DNA from: Clostridia bacterium
GTDB lineage: Bacteria; Bacillota; Clostridia; Oscillospirales; CAG-272
Reading direction: 5' to 3'
Assembly: GCA_017483305.1 (NCBI GenBank)
Contig: JAFULC010000021.1
Location: 1-38,894 of the forward strand
DNA: 38,894 nucleotides
Part shown: positions 13,796-23,164 of the stretch, one piece after another
Position numbering within the stretch: position 1 is the stretch's first letter
Layout: the number at the start of each line of letters is the position of its first letter
Made by a program: the position numbers and the translations under genes
The notes under the pieces: model-generated
What the model was told of the DNA's origin: nothing
Databases searched by the model: none
What the model saw: the letters and a program-made list of their open reading frames with translations, nothing else

Positions 13796-14965
13796 ATGGC
13801 TAAAAATATCAAGGGCTTGAAAGAAGCCGAGGCTAATGGAAAAAAGACTGAAAAGTGGAGCAAAAAGAAAAAGCTCGCGGCTGGAATAATTATTGCGGGC
13901 GTTGCTTGTACTCTCATATTTGCGATTCTGATGACTGTATCGTATTTCAACTCGGTCCGCCCTATAAAGAGCACCGAGGAGGAGTCCAGAGTTGTTGGCG
14001 TGTGCGGTGGCTTTGAGGTCAGGTACGAGGAGCTACGCTACGTTACGTTGCTTTACAAGCAGTCGCTTGACGTCAAGCTCGGCAAATATGACACGCTTGA
14101 CGAGGCAGGCAAGACTGAGTACGAAAAGCAACTCGAGCAGCTTGTGCTTGACGATCTTAAGAGCAACTATATAATTCTTTCTCTTTGCGATGAGTACGGG
14201 ATCAAGACAAATTCGCGCGGCGCGAAGAACTACGTAAACAACGAGATGAAGAAATTTGTCCGAGGGGCGTTTGACGGTGATATGGACAAGTATAAGGCGT
14301 GGCTTGCGGAAAACAATCTGACCGACAGCTTTGTCAGACTTATGTACCGCGTCGACTACCTTGAGTCGCAGCTTCTTGATCATTTCATCAAGAATTCCGT
14401 AAATATCGAATACGACGAGAACACTCTGGGCGCTTTTGCCGATCACATCATGGCGAGCGACGAGTGGGCGAAGGCGATATACGCTTACTACCCCAAGAGC
14501 TCTGTTACCACCGTGCACGACGGACAAAGCTACGTGGTATGGGATGCCGAAAAGAGTCTTCCCACTGCCACTGCTGCCGCCGAGGCACTTTCCGCCATTG
14601 AAAGCGACAGCGAAAGATTTAACTATATGACCAAGACCGTTATCGGAAAGGCTCCTATGGTTCAGGGCTATACGATCACGGGAACAGGAGTTTATTTTAC
14701 GGTCGGTCAGATGGGTGAGGAATTTGAATCTGCCGCATTTGAGCTCGAGCTTTACGGCACGAGTGATGTTATCGAGCTTGACACGGGCTACTACGTTATT
14801 ATGAGGCTTCCGCTTGAGGAGGACGAGGTTAACAAGTCTGCCGCGGAGCTTCTGACACATTATCAGTATGGCGCTTTGAAGAAGTGCGAGGATGCCAAGG
14901 AGGCAGAGATAAGCTTTGTGGGCAACGAGTACTTTGATAGCCTTTCGCTTATTGATATTGAATAA
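13796..14965 (+). CDS. PrsA/SurA-like membrane-anchored foldase
   Basis: The protein has 389 residues from the ATG at 13796, chosen over the in-frame TTG at 13766 because CGGAG lies eight bases before it. A highly basic N-terminus (KKTEKWSKKKK) precedes one signal-anchor helix (about residues 28-50). The extracellular part resembles SurA/PrsA chaperones: an N-terminal helical region with a VCGGFEVRYEELRY start, a long helical middle, and near 300-345 a parvulin-like end (TVGQMGEEFESAAFELELYGTSDVIELDTGYYVIMRL). The catalytic parvulin histidines are not evident, so it may act only as a chaperone. It precedes the 15007 gene by 41 bases and is probably cotranscribed. Confidence 0.7.
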   Translation: MAKNIKGLKEAEANGKKTEKWSKKKKLAAGIIIAGVACTLIFAILMTVSYFNSVRPIKSTEEESRVVGVCGGFEVRYEELRYVTLLYKQSLDVKLGKYDTLDEAGKTEYEKQLEQLVLDDLKSNYIILSLCDEYGIKTNSRGAKNYVNNEMKKFVRGAFDGDMDKYKAWLAENNLTDSFVRLMYRVDYLESQLLDHFIKNSVNIEYDENTLGAFADHIMASDEWAKAIYAYYPKSSVTTVHDGQSYVVWDAEKSLPTATAAAEALSAIESDSERFNYMTKTVIGKAPMVQGYTITGTGVYFTVGQMGEEFESAAFELELYGTSDVIELDTGYYVIMRLPLEEDEVNKSAAELLTHYQYGALKKCEDAKEAEISFVGNEYFDSLSLIDIE

Positions 14966-15006
14966 TCTGAAAAACTAAACGAATTTGTGCAAGGGAGGGC
15001 GAACGT

Positions 15007-15936
15007 ATGACGCGCAGGCGGAGAAGAAGCAAATATTCTCGCAGGACTCTGCTCAACCGTGACAGGTCACGCGTATGGGTATACATAATGGCGATAGCGG
15101 CGTTCGTCGCGCTTTGCCTGATAATATCGGTCGGCGTTGGGCTTTTGCTTGGCAAGAAGGCAGGGGAGCATTCGCCGAGGTATGATTTCAATTCTAAAAC
15201 CTACTACTCGGGCGACAAGCTTGTCAAGCCCGTGGACGCGCATCCCTACACGTTTGGGGACTACGCGGGCTTGTTAACCGGGGTTGGTATTACCGATTTT
15301 TCGGTCTGTCTGCGCTCGCCCGACGGTGCTATCACTTATGATACCGAATACGACGTCAGCTTTGGTGAAGAGATTGCAGAGGGAGTCAGTCCGCTCTCGA
15401 AATATACGACCTATATTCACGAAAGCGGCGGATACGTTTGCGCGTATTTTCACGCGATCTCGTTTACTGTTGAGGACGAGCATCTCAGGGAGATATACAA
15501 GGCGCACGAGCTGGCGCTTCTTTCAGAAGCGGCTCGCAGCGGCGCTGACGAGATCATGCTGGTGGGGCTGGATATTAGCGAGGAGAACATCGACGAGATT
15601 GAAAGATTCGTCAGCGACGCTGCATCTGCCGCGGGGACCGCGGTGCTCGGTGCGCTCATCGCTCCCGAGGTCTTCAAGCTTACCGAGGAGGGAATATACC
15701 ACGCGGCAAGACTGAGAGCGGTTTCGGATTTCGTGGCGCTCGACCTGAGAGACCTTCCCGACAATGCGGACTCTGTTAAGGTCGGAGAGATAAGTCTGCT
15801 TGAGCAGGTGCTTGACGAGATGGAATATTACGTATCCTCTTATTCGATGAGAGTCGTGCTTTCGGAGGATAATTCGACACTTTACGACGCTATGCGCGAG
15901 CTTGGTGTCGCAAATATACAGATTATTGGCGACTGA
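15007..15936 (+). CDS. Membrane-anchored GHL/DUF4015-like protein
   Basis: The protein has 309 residues. A very basic N-terminus (MTRRRRRSKYSRR) and one anchor helix (about 25-48) place the rest outside the cell. The ectodomain resembles putative glycosyl-hydrolase TIM barrels of the DUF4015 group: FSVCLRSPDGAITYDTEYDV, then YTTYIHESGGYVCAYFHAISF, then ADEIMLVGLDI, SDFVALDLRDL and MRVVLSEDNS as successive strands. Key acidic residues of a glycosidase cannot be placed with certainty. GGGAGGG lies eight bases before the ATG. The gene follows the foldase-like gene and may form a cell-wall unit with it. Confidence 0.55.
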   Translation: MTRRRRRSKYSRRTLLNRDRSRVWVYIMAIAAFVALCLIISVGVGLLLGKKAGEHSPRYDFNSKTYYSGDKLVKPVDAHPYTFGDYAGLLTGVGITDFSVCLRSPDGAITYDTEYDVSFGEEIAEGVSPLSKYTTYIHESGGYVCAYFHAISFTVEDEHLREIYKAHELALLSEAARSGADEIMLVGLDISEENIDEIERFVSDAASAAGTAVLGALIAPEVFKLTEEGIYHAARLRAVSDFVALDLRDLPDNADSVKVGEISLLEQVLDEMEYYVSSYSMRVVLSEDNSTLYDAMRELGVANIQIIGD

Positions 15937-16078
15937 TATTCGGTTATTGGCGAAATTTTAAAAAATTTTATTAAAAATCACGCAAAAAAAGATATTTTGT
16001 TTCTTTGGGCGTATATTAATATTGCGTAGGGAATTTCCCGGGCGATATTTTGCCGTAACGGGCGGAAAGGATCTGAAT

Positions 16079-17104
16079 ATGAAGCATAAGTTTGAAAAAA
16101 ATATGTCTGATATATTTACCGAGCGTGAGAAAAACACGCTTTCCGAGCACGCCTTTTTAACGGTCAACACCAAGGGAAGAGAGCGTCCCTACACTCCTTG
16201 CACCATTCGCACTGAGTTTCAGAGGGACAGAGATAAGATAATTCATTCGCAGTCCTTCAGAAGACTTATGAATAAAACGCAGGTGTTCTTAGCTCCTGCG
16301 GGAGATCATTACCGCACCAGACTTACGCATACTCTTGAGGTCACTCAGATCGCGAGAATTATTGCCCGCGCGCTTCGTCTTAACGAGGATCTTACCGAGG
16401 CGGCGGCGCTTGGTCACGATCTCGGTCACACTCCCTTCGGTCACGCGGGAGAGGCGGCGCTTCAGGAGTGCTACGACAAGGATTTCACGCATTACAGGCA
16501 GAGCTTGCGCGTTGTTGAGGTTCTCGAGAACAACGGCGAGGGTCTTAATCTGACCTGGGAGGTGCGCGACGGCATTGTCAACCACACGGGCAAGCACATG
16601 GCGTCAACGCTTGAGGGCGTCATAGTCAAATTTGCGGACAGAATTGCTTACATAAACCACGATATCGACGATGCTTGCCGCGCGGGAGTGCTCAAGCGCG
16701 AGGATATACCGAAGGAGATAACCGACGTGGTCGGTCAGGATCACAGCGAGAGGATCAACAATATGGTCACCTCTATCATCGAGACCAGCTACGACAAGCC
16801 GTTTATAATGATGAGCGAGGAGGTTGGGCAGGCAACGAACGCTCTGCGCGATTTTCTCTTTGAGAACGTGTATCTTAATCCCGTCGCCAAGAGCGAGGAT
16901 GCAAAGGCACGCGATATGCTCATCAAGCTATTTGAATATTACGTCAAGCATCCCGAAAAGATGCCTGTGTCCTACTGTAAGAATCTGGAGCGCGAGGGAA
17001 TTGAGCGTTGCGTTTGCGATTTCTTGTCGGGAATGACCGACAGATACGCAATCGAGACCTATAACGAGCTTTTCGTTCCTAAGGTCTGGAGGGGTCAGTC
17101 ATGA
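16079..17104 (+). CDS. dgt: dGTP triphosphohydrolase (dGTPase) family protein
   Basis: The protein has 341 residues and is an HD-domain dNTPase: RLTHTLEVTQIA gives the first His, GHDLGHTPFGHAGE gives the HD pair and the following His, and YINHDIDDA gives the last Asp. These enzymes hydrolyse dGTP or other dNTPs to the nucleoside and triphosphate. The ATG at 16079 has AAGGA seven to eight bases upstream; a second Met eight codons later is possible. The stop overlaps the dnaG start by four bases (ATGA). The dgt-dnaG-rpoD order is common in Clostridia and links nucleotide pool control with replication priming. Confidence 0.93.
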   Translation: MKHKFEKNMSDIFTEREKNTLSEHAFLTVNTKGRERPYTPCTIRTEFQRDRDKIIHSQSFRRLMNKTQVFLAPAGDHYRTRLTHTLEVTQIARIIARALRLNEDLTEAAALGHDLGHTPFGHAGEAALQECYDKDFTHYRQSLRVVEVLENNGEGLNLTWEVRDGIVNHTGKHMASTLEGVIVKFADRIAYINHDIDDACRAGVLKREDIPKEITDVVGQDHSERINNMVTSIIETSYDKPFIMMSEEVGQATNALRDFLFENVYLNPVAKSEDAKARDMLIKLFEYYVKHPEKMPVSYCKNLEREGIERCVCDFLSGMTDRYAIETYNELFVPKVWRGQS

Positions 17105-18864
17105 GATTCCCAAGAGAGCTTGTTGAGGAGATCCGCTCGAGAAATGACATAGTCGAGCTTATCGGCTCTTATGTCAATCTCAAGCGAGCAGGGGCGAATT
17201 ACAACGGACTTTGTCCGTACCACAGTGAGAAATCTCCCTCGTTTACGGTCTTTCCCGCGACTCAGTCCTTCTATTGCTTCGGCTGCGGAGCGGGCGGTGA
17301 CGCGGTCACGTTCATTATGCGATCGGAAAATCTTGATTATCCCGAGGCGGTCGAATTACTCGCCAAGAGAGCGGGAATAACAATAACGGCTGACGAATCC
17401 GAGCACGGTGGGATCAGCAAAAGAAGAATTTACGAGATGAATCTTGCGGCGGCAAAGTATTTCCGCGCGTGCCTGTTCGATCAGAAGCTCGGACGGGTCG
17501 GTATGGAGTATCTTGCCGGCAAGAGAGGGCTTTCGCCCGCGGTTATCAAGCATTTCGGACTTGGATTTGCGCCCGAGGGCTTCGGCGCGCTTACAGATCA
17601 CATGCATAAGCTTGGATTTTCTGACGAGGAGCTTATAGTCGGCTTCCTTTGCGGAAAGAGTCAGAAGACGGGAAGAGCTTACGATTATTTCAGAAATCGC
17701 GTTATTTTTCCTATTATTAATACGTCGGGCGATATTATTGCGTTTGGCGGTCGAGTTATGGACGATTCCAAGCCGAAATATCTGAACTCCTCGGATACGC
17801 CCGGATTCAAGAAGAGCCGCAATCTGTTTGCGCTCAATTACGCGAAAAATCACTGCTCGGAGAGGCTTATTCTCTGCGAGGGATATATGGACGTTATTGC
17901 GCTTCACGCGGCAGGCTTTGAAAACGCGGTCGCGACGCTTGGCACGGCACTGACGCAGGAGCAGGCGAGAATGATGGCGAAATACACCAAGGAGGTAGTC
18001 ATCTCCTACGATTCCGACGAGGCGGGTCAGGCGGCTACAAGAAAGGCGGTCAGGATGCTTTCGGAGGTCGGTCTTGACGTCAAGATACTTCGTATTGAGG
18101 GCGCGAAGGACCCCGACGAGTACATTAAAAAGTACGGCGCGGACAGCTTCCGCAGACTGATCGAGGCAAGCCGCACGGGATTTGAATTCAAGCTTGAGTC
18201 CACGCTCCAGAAATACAATCTTTCGGTTGCTCAGGACAAAATAAAGGCTTCTGCCGAAATGTGTGAGTATATTTCGGAGGAATGGTCGAGCGCGGCGAGA
18301 GACGTTTATATCGGCGCGACGGCGGCAAGGCTTTCGATCTCCCCTGAGGGCTTGAAGAATGACGTAGAGCTTCTCAGAAGAAAAAAGATCAAGAGCTTTA
18401 ACGAAAAGACCTCGCAGCAGGCAAGGCTTGGTGCGATGGGCGTTGGCGATAAGATAAACGCCGACGGCATAAAGAACATAAAGGCAAAGGCGGCGGAGGA
18501 GGCGGTCATCGGTCTTCTGCTTATTTACGACGAGTATCGCGATGCGATAATTCGCGGCAAGGCAGAGCTCTCGGCTGAGGATTTTGTGTCCGAGTTCCAC
18601 GCAAGAGTTTTTGATAAAATAATTTCACTTCAGAGAGAAAATCAGTTTGATTTCTCGCTTCTGGGCGAATTTTTTACGCCCGATGAAATGGGGCGGCTTC
18701 AGGGTCTCGAGCAAAAGAGAAGGGTATTGACCGAAAACGGAAATTCGGTATTTCTTCAGTGTGTTGAGACCGTGAAGGAAGAAAAAAGGTCGTCCACCGC
18801 TTCAGCGGACGGAATCGACGAGATAAAGCGGCTGCTTGAGCAGAAGCGCGGACAGAACAAATAA
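17101..18864 (+). CDS. dnaG: DNA primase
   Basis: The protein has 587 residues, the usual length. The N-terminal CHC2 zinc finger has Cys38, His41, Cys59 and Cys62 (CPYHSEKSPSF ... FYCFGCGAGGD). The catalytic core includes RVIFPIINTSGDIIAFGGRVM and the TOPRIM domain (LILCEGYMDVIAL ... VISYDSDEAGQAA ... KDPDEYI). The C-terminal region is the DnaB-helicase interaction domain. It synthesises RNA primers at the replication fork. It is translationally coupled to dgt, and rpoD follows after 25 bases, the classical macromolecular synthesis arrangement. Confidence 0.97.
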   Translation: MRFPRELVEEIRSRNDIVELIGSYVNLKRAGANYNGLCPYHSEKSPSFTVFPATQSFYCFGCGAGGDAVTFIMRSENLDYPEAVELLAKRAGITITADESEHGGISKRRIYEMNLAAAKYFRACLFDQKLGRVGMEYLAGKRGLSPAVIKHFGLGFAPEGFGALTDHMHKLGFSDEELIVGFLCGKSQKTGRAYDYFRNRVIFPIINTSGDIIAFGGRVMDDSKPKYLNSSDTPGFKKSRNLFALNYAKNHCSERLILCEGYMDVIALHAAGFENAVATLGTALTQEQARMMAKYTKEVVISYDSDEAGQAATRKAVRMLSEVGLDVKILRIEGAKDPDEYIKKYGADSFRRLIEASRTGFEFKLESTLQKYNLSVAQDKIKASAEMCEYISEEWSSAARDVYIGATAARLSISPEGLKNDVELLRRKKIKSFNEKTSQQARLGAMGVGDKINADGIKNIKAKAAEEAVIGLLLIYDEYRDAIIRGKAELSAEDFVSEFHARVFDKIISLQRENQFDFSLLGEFFTPDEMGRLQGLEQKRRVLTENGNSVFLQCVETVKEEKRSSTASADGIDEIKRLLEQKRGQNK

Positions 18865-18889
18865 GTATAATCAGAGAAAGGAAGTATAA

Positions 18890-20026
18890 ATGATGAGTGA
18901 TATGTTTTTTGAGGGCGTTGAAGCAGACGCAGTACCCGAGGAGAACGAATCCAAGAAGGTAGAGCATCTTATTGAGAAGAGCAAGAAGGCGGGTCTTTCC
19001 GAGGAGGATTTCGATCAGGCTCTTGAAGAGATGAATTATGACGTGGACGAGCTTGACAAGCTTTACGAGGCGCTTGAGGACAACGGTGTGTCTCTGCCCG
19101 GAACGCTTTCCAACGCAGAGCTTGAGGAAATTCAGAAGGAGGTTTCCAAGTTTGAAAACGGTGCGAGCATGGAGAAGATCCTCGAGCAAGAGGGACTTTC
19201 CATCGACGACCCCGTTCGTCAGTATCTTAAGGAGATCGGCCGTATTCCGCTGCTTGATTCCGAAGGTGAGAAGGAGCTTGCGGAGAGAATGCTCAACGGA
19301 GACGAGAATGCAAAGACCAAGCTCGTTGAGTCCAACCTCAGACTTGTTGTAAGTATCGCTAAGAAGTACCTTGGACGAGGTATGTACTTCCTTGATCTTA
19401 TTCAGGAGGGAAATCTCGGTCTGATGAAGGCGGTAGATAAATTTGACTACACCAAGGGATACAAATTCTCGACCTATGCTACCTGGTGGATCAGACAGGC
19501 GATCACAAGAGCTATTGCCGACCAGGCGAGGACCATTCGTATTCCCGTGCACATGGTTGAGACTATTCACAAGGTAACTAAATACTCCCGTCAGATGCTT
19601 CAGGAGCTTGGACGTGAGCCCACAGCCGACGAGATCGGTGAGAAGATCGGTATGAGCGCGGATAAGGTCAGAGAGATCCTCAAGATCGCGCAGGACCCCG
19701 TTTCGCTTGAAACTCCTATCGGCGAGGAGGAGGACAGCCATCTTGGTGACTTCATTCCTGATGACGACACACCCGCACCTGCTGATGCTGCCGCTTCGAC
19801 GATACTCCGCGAGGTCATCGAAAGAGAGCTTCACACTCTGACTCCCAGAGAGGAGCACGTTATCAAGCTTCGCTTTGGTCTTTACGACGGAAGAACCAGA
19901 ACGCTTGAGGAGGTCGGCAAGGAGTTCGACATTACCAGAGAGCGTATACGTCAGATCGAGGCTAAGGCACTCCGCAAGCTGCGTCATCCCAGCCGCGCGA
20001 GACATCTCAGAGGCTTCCTTGATTGA
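18890..20026 (+). CDS. rpoD: Primary sigma factor SigA/RpoD
   Basis: The protein has 378 residues. Region 1.2 is [17 protein letters not shown], region 2 contains [32 protein letters not shown] and [15 protein letters not shown], region 3 starts at HMVETIHKV, and region 4 has [11 protein letters not shown] with the helix-turn-helix [30 protein letters not shown]. The acidic N-terminal 90 residues correspond to a short region 1.1. Two adjacent ATG codons (18890 and 18893) are possible starts; AGAAAGGAAG precedes them. The promoters called in this window match its expected -35/-10 preferences. Confidence 0.97.
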   Translation: MMSDMFFEGVEADAVPEENESKKVEHLIEKSKKAGLSEEDFDQALEEMNYDVDELDKLYEALEDNGVSLPGTLSNAELEEIQKEVSKFENGASMEKILEQEGLSIDDPVRQYLKEIGRIPLLDSEGEKELAERMLNGDENAKTKLVESNLRLVVSIAKKYLGRGMYFLDLIQEGNLGLMKAVDKFDYTKGYKFSTYATWWIRQAITRAIADQARTIRIPVHMVETIHKVTKYSRQMLQELGREPTADEIGEKIGMSADKVREILKIAQDPVSLETPIGEEEDSHLGDFIPDDDTPAPADAAASTILREVIERELHTLTPREEHVIKLRFGLYDGRTRTLEEVGKEFDITRERIRQIEAKALRKLRHPSRARHLRGFLD

Positions 20027-20218
20027 TAAATTGTAAATATTTATTCTTTGGAGTTTACAAAATCAGTCCTTTAAAATGTGCACAATCCACAATCAGTTGT
20101 GCTTGGTGCACAAAAAGAAAGCGCGCTGATTGTGTACGTTGCATATCGGCCATTGTCGTTTTAAGTCATGTTGCAGTGTTCTATAGGATGGTATTTATAT
20201 TTATTAATAATTACTTAC
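20027..20218. other. Non-coding gap after rpoD with nested inverted repeats
   Basis: No credible gene is seen. The gap holds two direct copies of GTGCACAA (20078-20085 and 20106-20113), whose GTGCAC core is palindromic, and the inverted pair CACAATCAG (20088-20096) / CTGATTGTG (20126-20134). No T-tract follows, so a standard terminator is not evident. The structure could be a regulator site or an RNA processing signal. Confidence 0.4.
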
Positions 20219-20247
20219 TTGACAAAACGGCGCATTTAGTGTAAAAT
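20219..20247 (+). promoter_or_regulatory. Promoter of the large lipoprotein gene
   Basis: Consensus TTGACA at 20219-20224, a 17-base spacer and TAAAAT at 20242-20247. The resulting leader is about 110 bases and contains repeat copy F. Confidence 0.8.
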
Positions 20248-20300
20248 ATAGTTTAGCGTTGATTCCGAATCTCTACGGACGTCGGAATATTGGGCAAGGG

Positions 20301-20364
20301 GGCGAATTTTTTGCCTCAACGCCCGCAAAAACCTTGCCGCGCGAGGCAGAAATGGAGATTTAAC
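20301..20364 (+). repeat. Dispersed 5'-leader element, possible copy F
   Basis: This is the most divergent candidate copy. It contains GGCGAATTTTTTGCC, then CCCGCAAAAACC, a TGCC/GGCA hairpin and GAAATGGAGATTTAAC directly before the ATG at 20365. The ends match the other copies, while the ATCGATT linker is missing. It may be a decayed copy or a chance likeness. Confidence 0.35.
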
Positions 20365-22404
20365 ATGAAGAAGAGATTGCTTTGTCTGTTTATGGGCTTG
20401 ATTCTTATACTGTCGGTGCTTCTGACAGCCTGCTCGTCAGACGATGAAGAAAGTGACGATGAGAACAATATCAGTGCTCAGACCATAACCATGTGTGTTA
20501 TCACAGAGAGAAAGGTCTGCAATACTGAAGCTGAGCTCGCTAAGTATCTCGAGAAAGAGTGCGGTGGCGACAAGAACAGCGAAAAATATCTTGAGATGCT
20601 TAAGGTTATGGAGAACTACGAGGCTGTTGAAGAAGCCTTTACCAAGGTTACCAAGGAGTCTAAGATAAACGTTGACCTTCTTTTCTATACCATGGAGGAA
20701 TACGAGGGCACGCTGACCAAGACCATCGCGGATGCTGCTGAATATGCTCAGGAGGCTGCGCGTGCTGCAAGAGCACTCGAAAAGTACATAAGCGACTATC
20801 AGGCGGCTTATCCCGAGGAAAAGTTCCCCGTGTCAGCTCTGACAAAGTCCTTCTATTATCACTACCCCGAGTTTGAAAAGTACAAGGATTACGTGGAAAA
20901 CTCCTCAGACGAAGAGGAAGAGACCGGCAAGGTTGAGGATATCTACCAGGCAGGCGACCTCGGTGTTAAGGAGCTTGTATATCCAGAAACTCAGGAAAAT
21001 CAGCTTGATATCATTTACGTTTCCGGACTTGATATGTATAGAGAGTACATTGAGAATGAGTGGCTTGTTTCACTTGATTCCTATATCGCGGCAAGCGGCA
21101 AGAAGCTTACCGACTATATAACCAACGCGCTTATCGGAGGCGCACAGTACTCCGGAAGCACCTATGCTATTCCCAATAACGTTCAGATCGGCGAATACAA
21201 GTATATGCTTGTTGACAAGGTGCTCTTCGATGAATGGCGCTATAACAACGAGTCGGTAGCAAACGTTCTTGATCTCGAGCACTTCCTTGAGGACGTTGCG
21301 GCTTCCGAGCCCGACAGACTTCCCATTGATGCTACCTTTGAGGATTGCATCGGTCAGTTCGTATGGTACTGGAACATTGATTGGGAAGAGGATGAGTTTG
21401 GCGATAACGTGTACTCGATAGGCAACGGCAATCAGTTCTCGCTTCTCGGCGCACTCTACGGCGATCCCGCTAACGCATCCCGTGGAAAGATCTCTCTCGG
21501 ATTTAACTCCTTGTTTACGAGCCCCGAGTACCGCAATATTTACCTCGGTCTTAAGGAATATGAGTACAACGGCTATTTCGTAACCGAGAACGACACCAGA
21601 ACCGACGCGGCAGTTTCCTTTGTTGACGGCGATTACACCATCAAGGCTTCCATGGAAGCGAACGACGGCGTATACACAGACGAGAACGGCAAGGAATATT
21701 ACGCTTACGTTGTAAAGTATCCCGAGGTTGACGAGCAGTCGCTTTACGGCAACATGTTCGGAGTTTTCGCAAACTCCTCGCATATCAGCGCTTCGGTAAA
21801 GGTGCTTACGATGCTTAACACCGATCCCAAGCTCCGTAACATTCTTCAGTACGGTGTTGAGGGTGTTGATTATACGATCGATGAGGAGACCGGCGTTCTT
21901 CACAGAACCGCAGATACTCTCTATACAATGGATATAGAAAAGACCGGTAACTGCTTTATCGCTCATCCCGAGGAGGGACTTCCCGCTGATTACTGGGAGA
22001 ATTCCAAGAAGCAGAACAACGATGCTCTTGTCAACCCTCTGCTTGGATTTGATTTCAATGCGATCTTCGCAGAATACGATACAGATCTTGACTACAACCT
22101 TTGGTCGTATCTGATGCAGTACACCGCTCAGATCTCCAAGGAGATCGAGGGATGTGAGGATATCGACGAGCTGACTAATCTCGTTGCAAACGAGCAGACC
22201 GGATTGTGCGTAACTCTTGCAAGCGATCCTAAGATCACGGTTGAATACAAGGGTCAGATCTACACCGACTTCGTATTGCAGCTCTCGAAGCTTACAAACA
22301 AGAGCTTTGACGCTTCGGCAGACGAAAGATACGTTGGAGAATCTCCTTACGCTGTATATTACACCTGGATGAGCTCCTACGGATACGTTCCTGCAGGCGA
22401 ATAA
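20365..22404 (+). CDS. Large extracellular solute-binding lipoprotein (orphan)
   Basis: The protein has 679 residues. Its signal peptide MKKRLLCLFMGLILILSVLLTAC ends at a lipobox (LLTAC), so it is lipid-anchored outside the membrane. The following region fits a carbohydrate-type ABC solute-binding protein enlarged by an N-terminal helical insert (about 50-170, rich in Glu/Lys/Ala): QLDIIYVSGLDMYREYIENEWLVSLDSYI and STYAIPNNVQIGEYKYMLV are typical. No permease or ATPase gene is adjacent, so its partner transporter is elsewhere or it is a stand-alone receptor. The ATG at 20365 has GGAG seven bases upstream. Possible ligand: oligosaccharide, by family resemblance only. Confidence 0.75.
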   Translation: MKKRLLCLFMGLILILSVLLTACSSDDEESDDENNISAQTITMCVITERKVCNTEAELAKYLEKECGGDKNSEKYLEMLKVMENYEAVEEAFTKVTKESKINVDLLFYTMEEYEGTLTKTIADAAEYAQEAARAARALEKYISDYQAAYPEEKFPVSALTKSFYYHYPEFEKYKDYVENSSDEEEETGKVEDIYQAGDLGVKELVYPETQENQLDIIYVSGLDMYREYIENEWLVSLDSYIAASGKKLTDYITNALIGGAQYSGSTYAIPNNVQIGEYKYMLVDKVLFDEWRYNNESVANVLDLEHFLEDVAASEPDRLPIDATFEDCIGQFVWYWNIDWEEDEFGDNVYSIGNGNQFSLLGALYGDPANASRGKISLGFNSLFTSPEYRNIYLGLKEYEYNGYFVTENDTRTDAAVSFVDGDYTIKASMEANDGVYTDENGKEYYAYVVKYPEVDEQSLYGNMFGVFANSSHISASVKVLTMLNTDPKLRNILQYGVEGVDYTIDEETGVLHRTADTLYTMDIEKTGNCFIAHPEEGLPADYWENSKKQNNDALVNPLLGFDFNAIFAEYDTDLDYNLWSYLMQYTAQISKEIEGCEDIDELTNLVANEQTGLCVTLASDPKITVEYKGQIYTDFVLQLSKLTNKSFDASADERYVGESPYAVYYTWMSSYGYVPAGE

Positions 22405-22418
22405 GCGTAATTTATGAT

Positions 22419-22457
22419 AAAAGCCTCCGCGCGCGGTTGTGTGGCGGAGGCTTTTTT
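22419..22457 (+). terminator. Rho-independent terminator
   Basis: The stem AAAAGCCTCCGC pairs with GCGGAGGCTTTT (22419-22430 and 22444-22455), with a T-tract to 22457, 15 bases after the lipoprotein stop codon. Confidence 0.9.
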
Positions 22458-22486
22458 AACCGAATTTTCAATTTTTGGAGGCTGTT

Positions 22487-23122
22487 TTGAAATATACTCA
22501 TCTGTTCTGGGATTTTAACGGAACTATATTCTCGGATATGCAGGCGGGAATCGACGGCGTTAACAAGATGCTTTCCGAGCGCGGTTTGCCGATCATACCC
22601 GATATGGAGGCGTACAGAGAGATTTTTGATTTTCCCATAAAAGAATATTACAGAAAGCTTGGGTTTGATTTTGAAAAGGAGCCTTACGAGGTGTTGGCTC
22701 CTATCTGGGTCGAGCTTTATTTGCAAAACTGCTGCACTGCGGGGATCGTAGACGGAGTTGACACGGTAGTTAAGGCGGTGGCAAGGACCGAGATCAAGCA
22801 GGTCATCCTTTCCGCGTGTGAGAAGAATATGCTTTGCGATCAGCTCTCCGAGCTTGGAATTATTGAATATTTTGACGAGATCATCGGTCTTGACGATATT
22901 CACGCGGCGGGAAAGCTTCATTTGGCGCAGGCGTGGAGAGAAAAAAATCCCGAGGCGAAGATACTGTTCGTGGGCGACACAATCCACGACGCCGAGACCG
23001 CCGAGGTGCTTGGTGCGGATTGCTTGCTTTTCACGGGAGGTCATCAGTCGAAGGCAAGACTTTTGAGTACGGGCTGTGAGACGATAGACGGCATTGTTGA
23101 GATCCTCGATTATATTAAATAG
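22487..23122 (+). CDS. HAD-superfamily phosphatase, TTG start
   Basis: The protein has 211 residues. Motif I is FWDFNGTI (the DxNGT variant of DxDGT with nucleophile Asp), motif II lies in QVILSAC, and motif III/IV is KLHLAQAW ... ILFVGDTIHDAETAEVLGA. The helical cap between motifs I and II is of the C1 type seen in phosphoglycolate-phosphatase-like enzymes. The substrate is unknown. The start is TTG at 22487 because GGAGG (22477-22481) is five bases upstream and no ATG is available; an earlier in-frame TTG at 22475 would overlap the Shine-Dalgarno. It lies alone between two terminators. Confidence 0.82.
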   Translation: MKYTHLFWDFNGTIFSDMQAGIDGVNKMLSERGLPIIPDMEAYREIFDFPIKEYYRKLGFDFEKEPYEVLAPIWVELYLQNCCTAGIVDGVDTVVKAVARTEIKQVILSACEKNMLCDQLSELGIIEYFDEIIGLDDIHAAGKLHLAQAWREKNPEAKILFVGDTIHDAETAEVLGADCLLFTGGHQSKARLLSTGCETIDGIVEILDYIK

Positions 23123-23124
23123 GT

Positions 23125-23162
23125 AAAAACATCCCACCTGTTTTGTCGGGTGGGATGTTTTT
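23125..23162. terminator. Bidirectional terminator
   Basis: The stem AAAAACATCCCACC/GGTGGGATGTTTTT with a short loop lies three bases after the HAD gene stop and three bases from the stop of the convergent glycoside-hydrolase-like gene. Confidence 0.92.
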
Positions 23163-23164
23163 CA

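Noticed and set aside
16030-16078. A further copy of the leader element before dgt
   Set aside because: TTTTGCCG, a weak GCCG/GGGC pairing and GGAAAGGA are present, but the linker and hairpins do not align, so it is left out.
17356-18600. A 414-codon minus-strand frame opposite dnaG
   Set aside because: Shadow of dnaG; no motif, no ribosome binding site.
18674-20005. A 443-codon open frame on the minus strand opposite rpoD and the end of dnaG
   Set aside because: The plus-strand genes are certain, and the antisense protein has no recognisable domain or ribosome site.
20023-20244. A 73-codon plus-strand frame after rpoD
   Set aside because: It overlaps the rpoD stop, has no Shine-Dalgarno and runs through the inverted repeats and promoter of the next gene.
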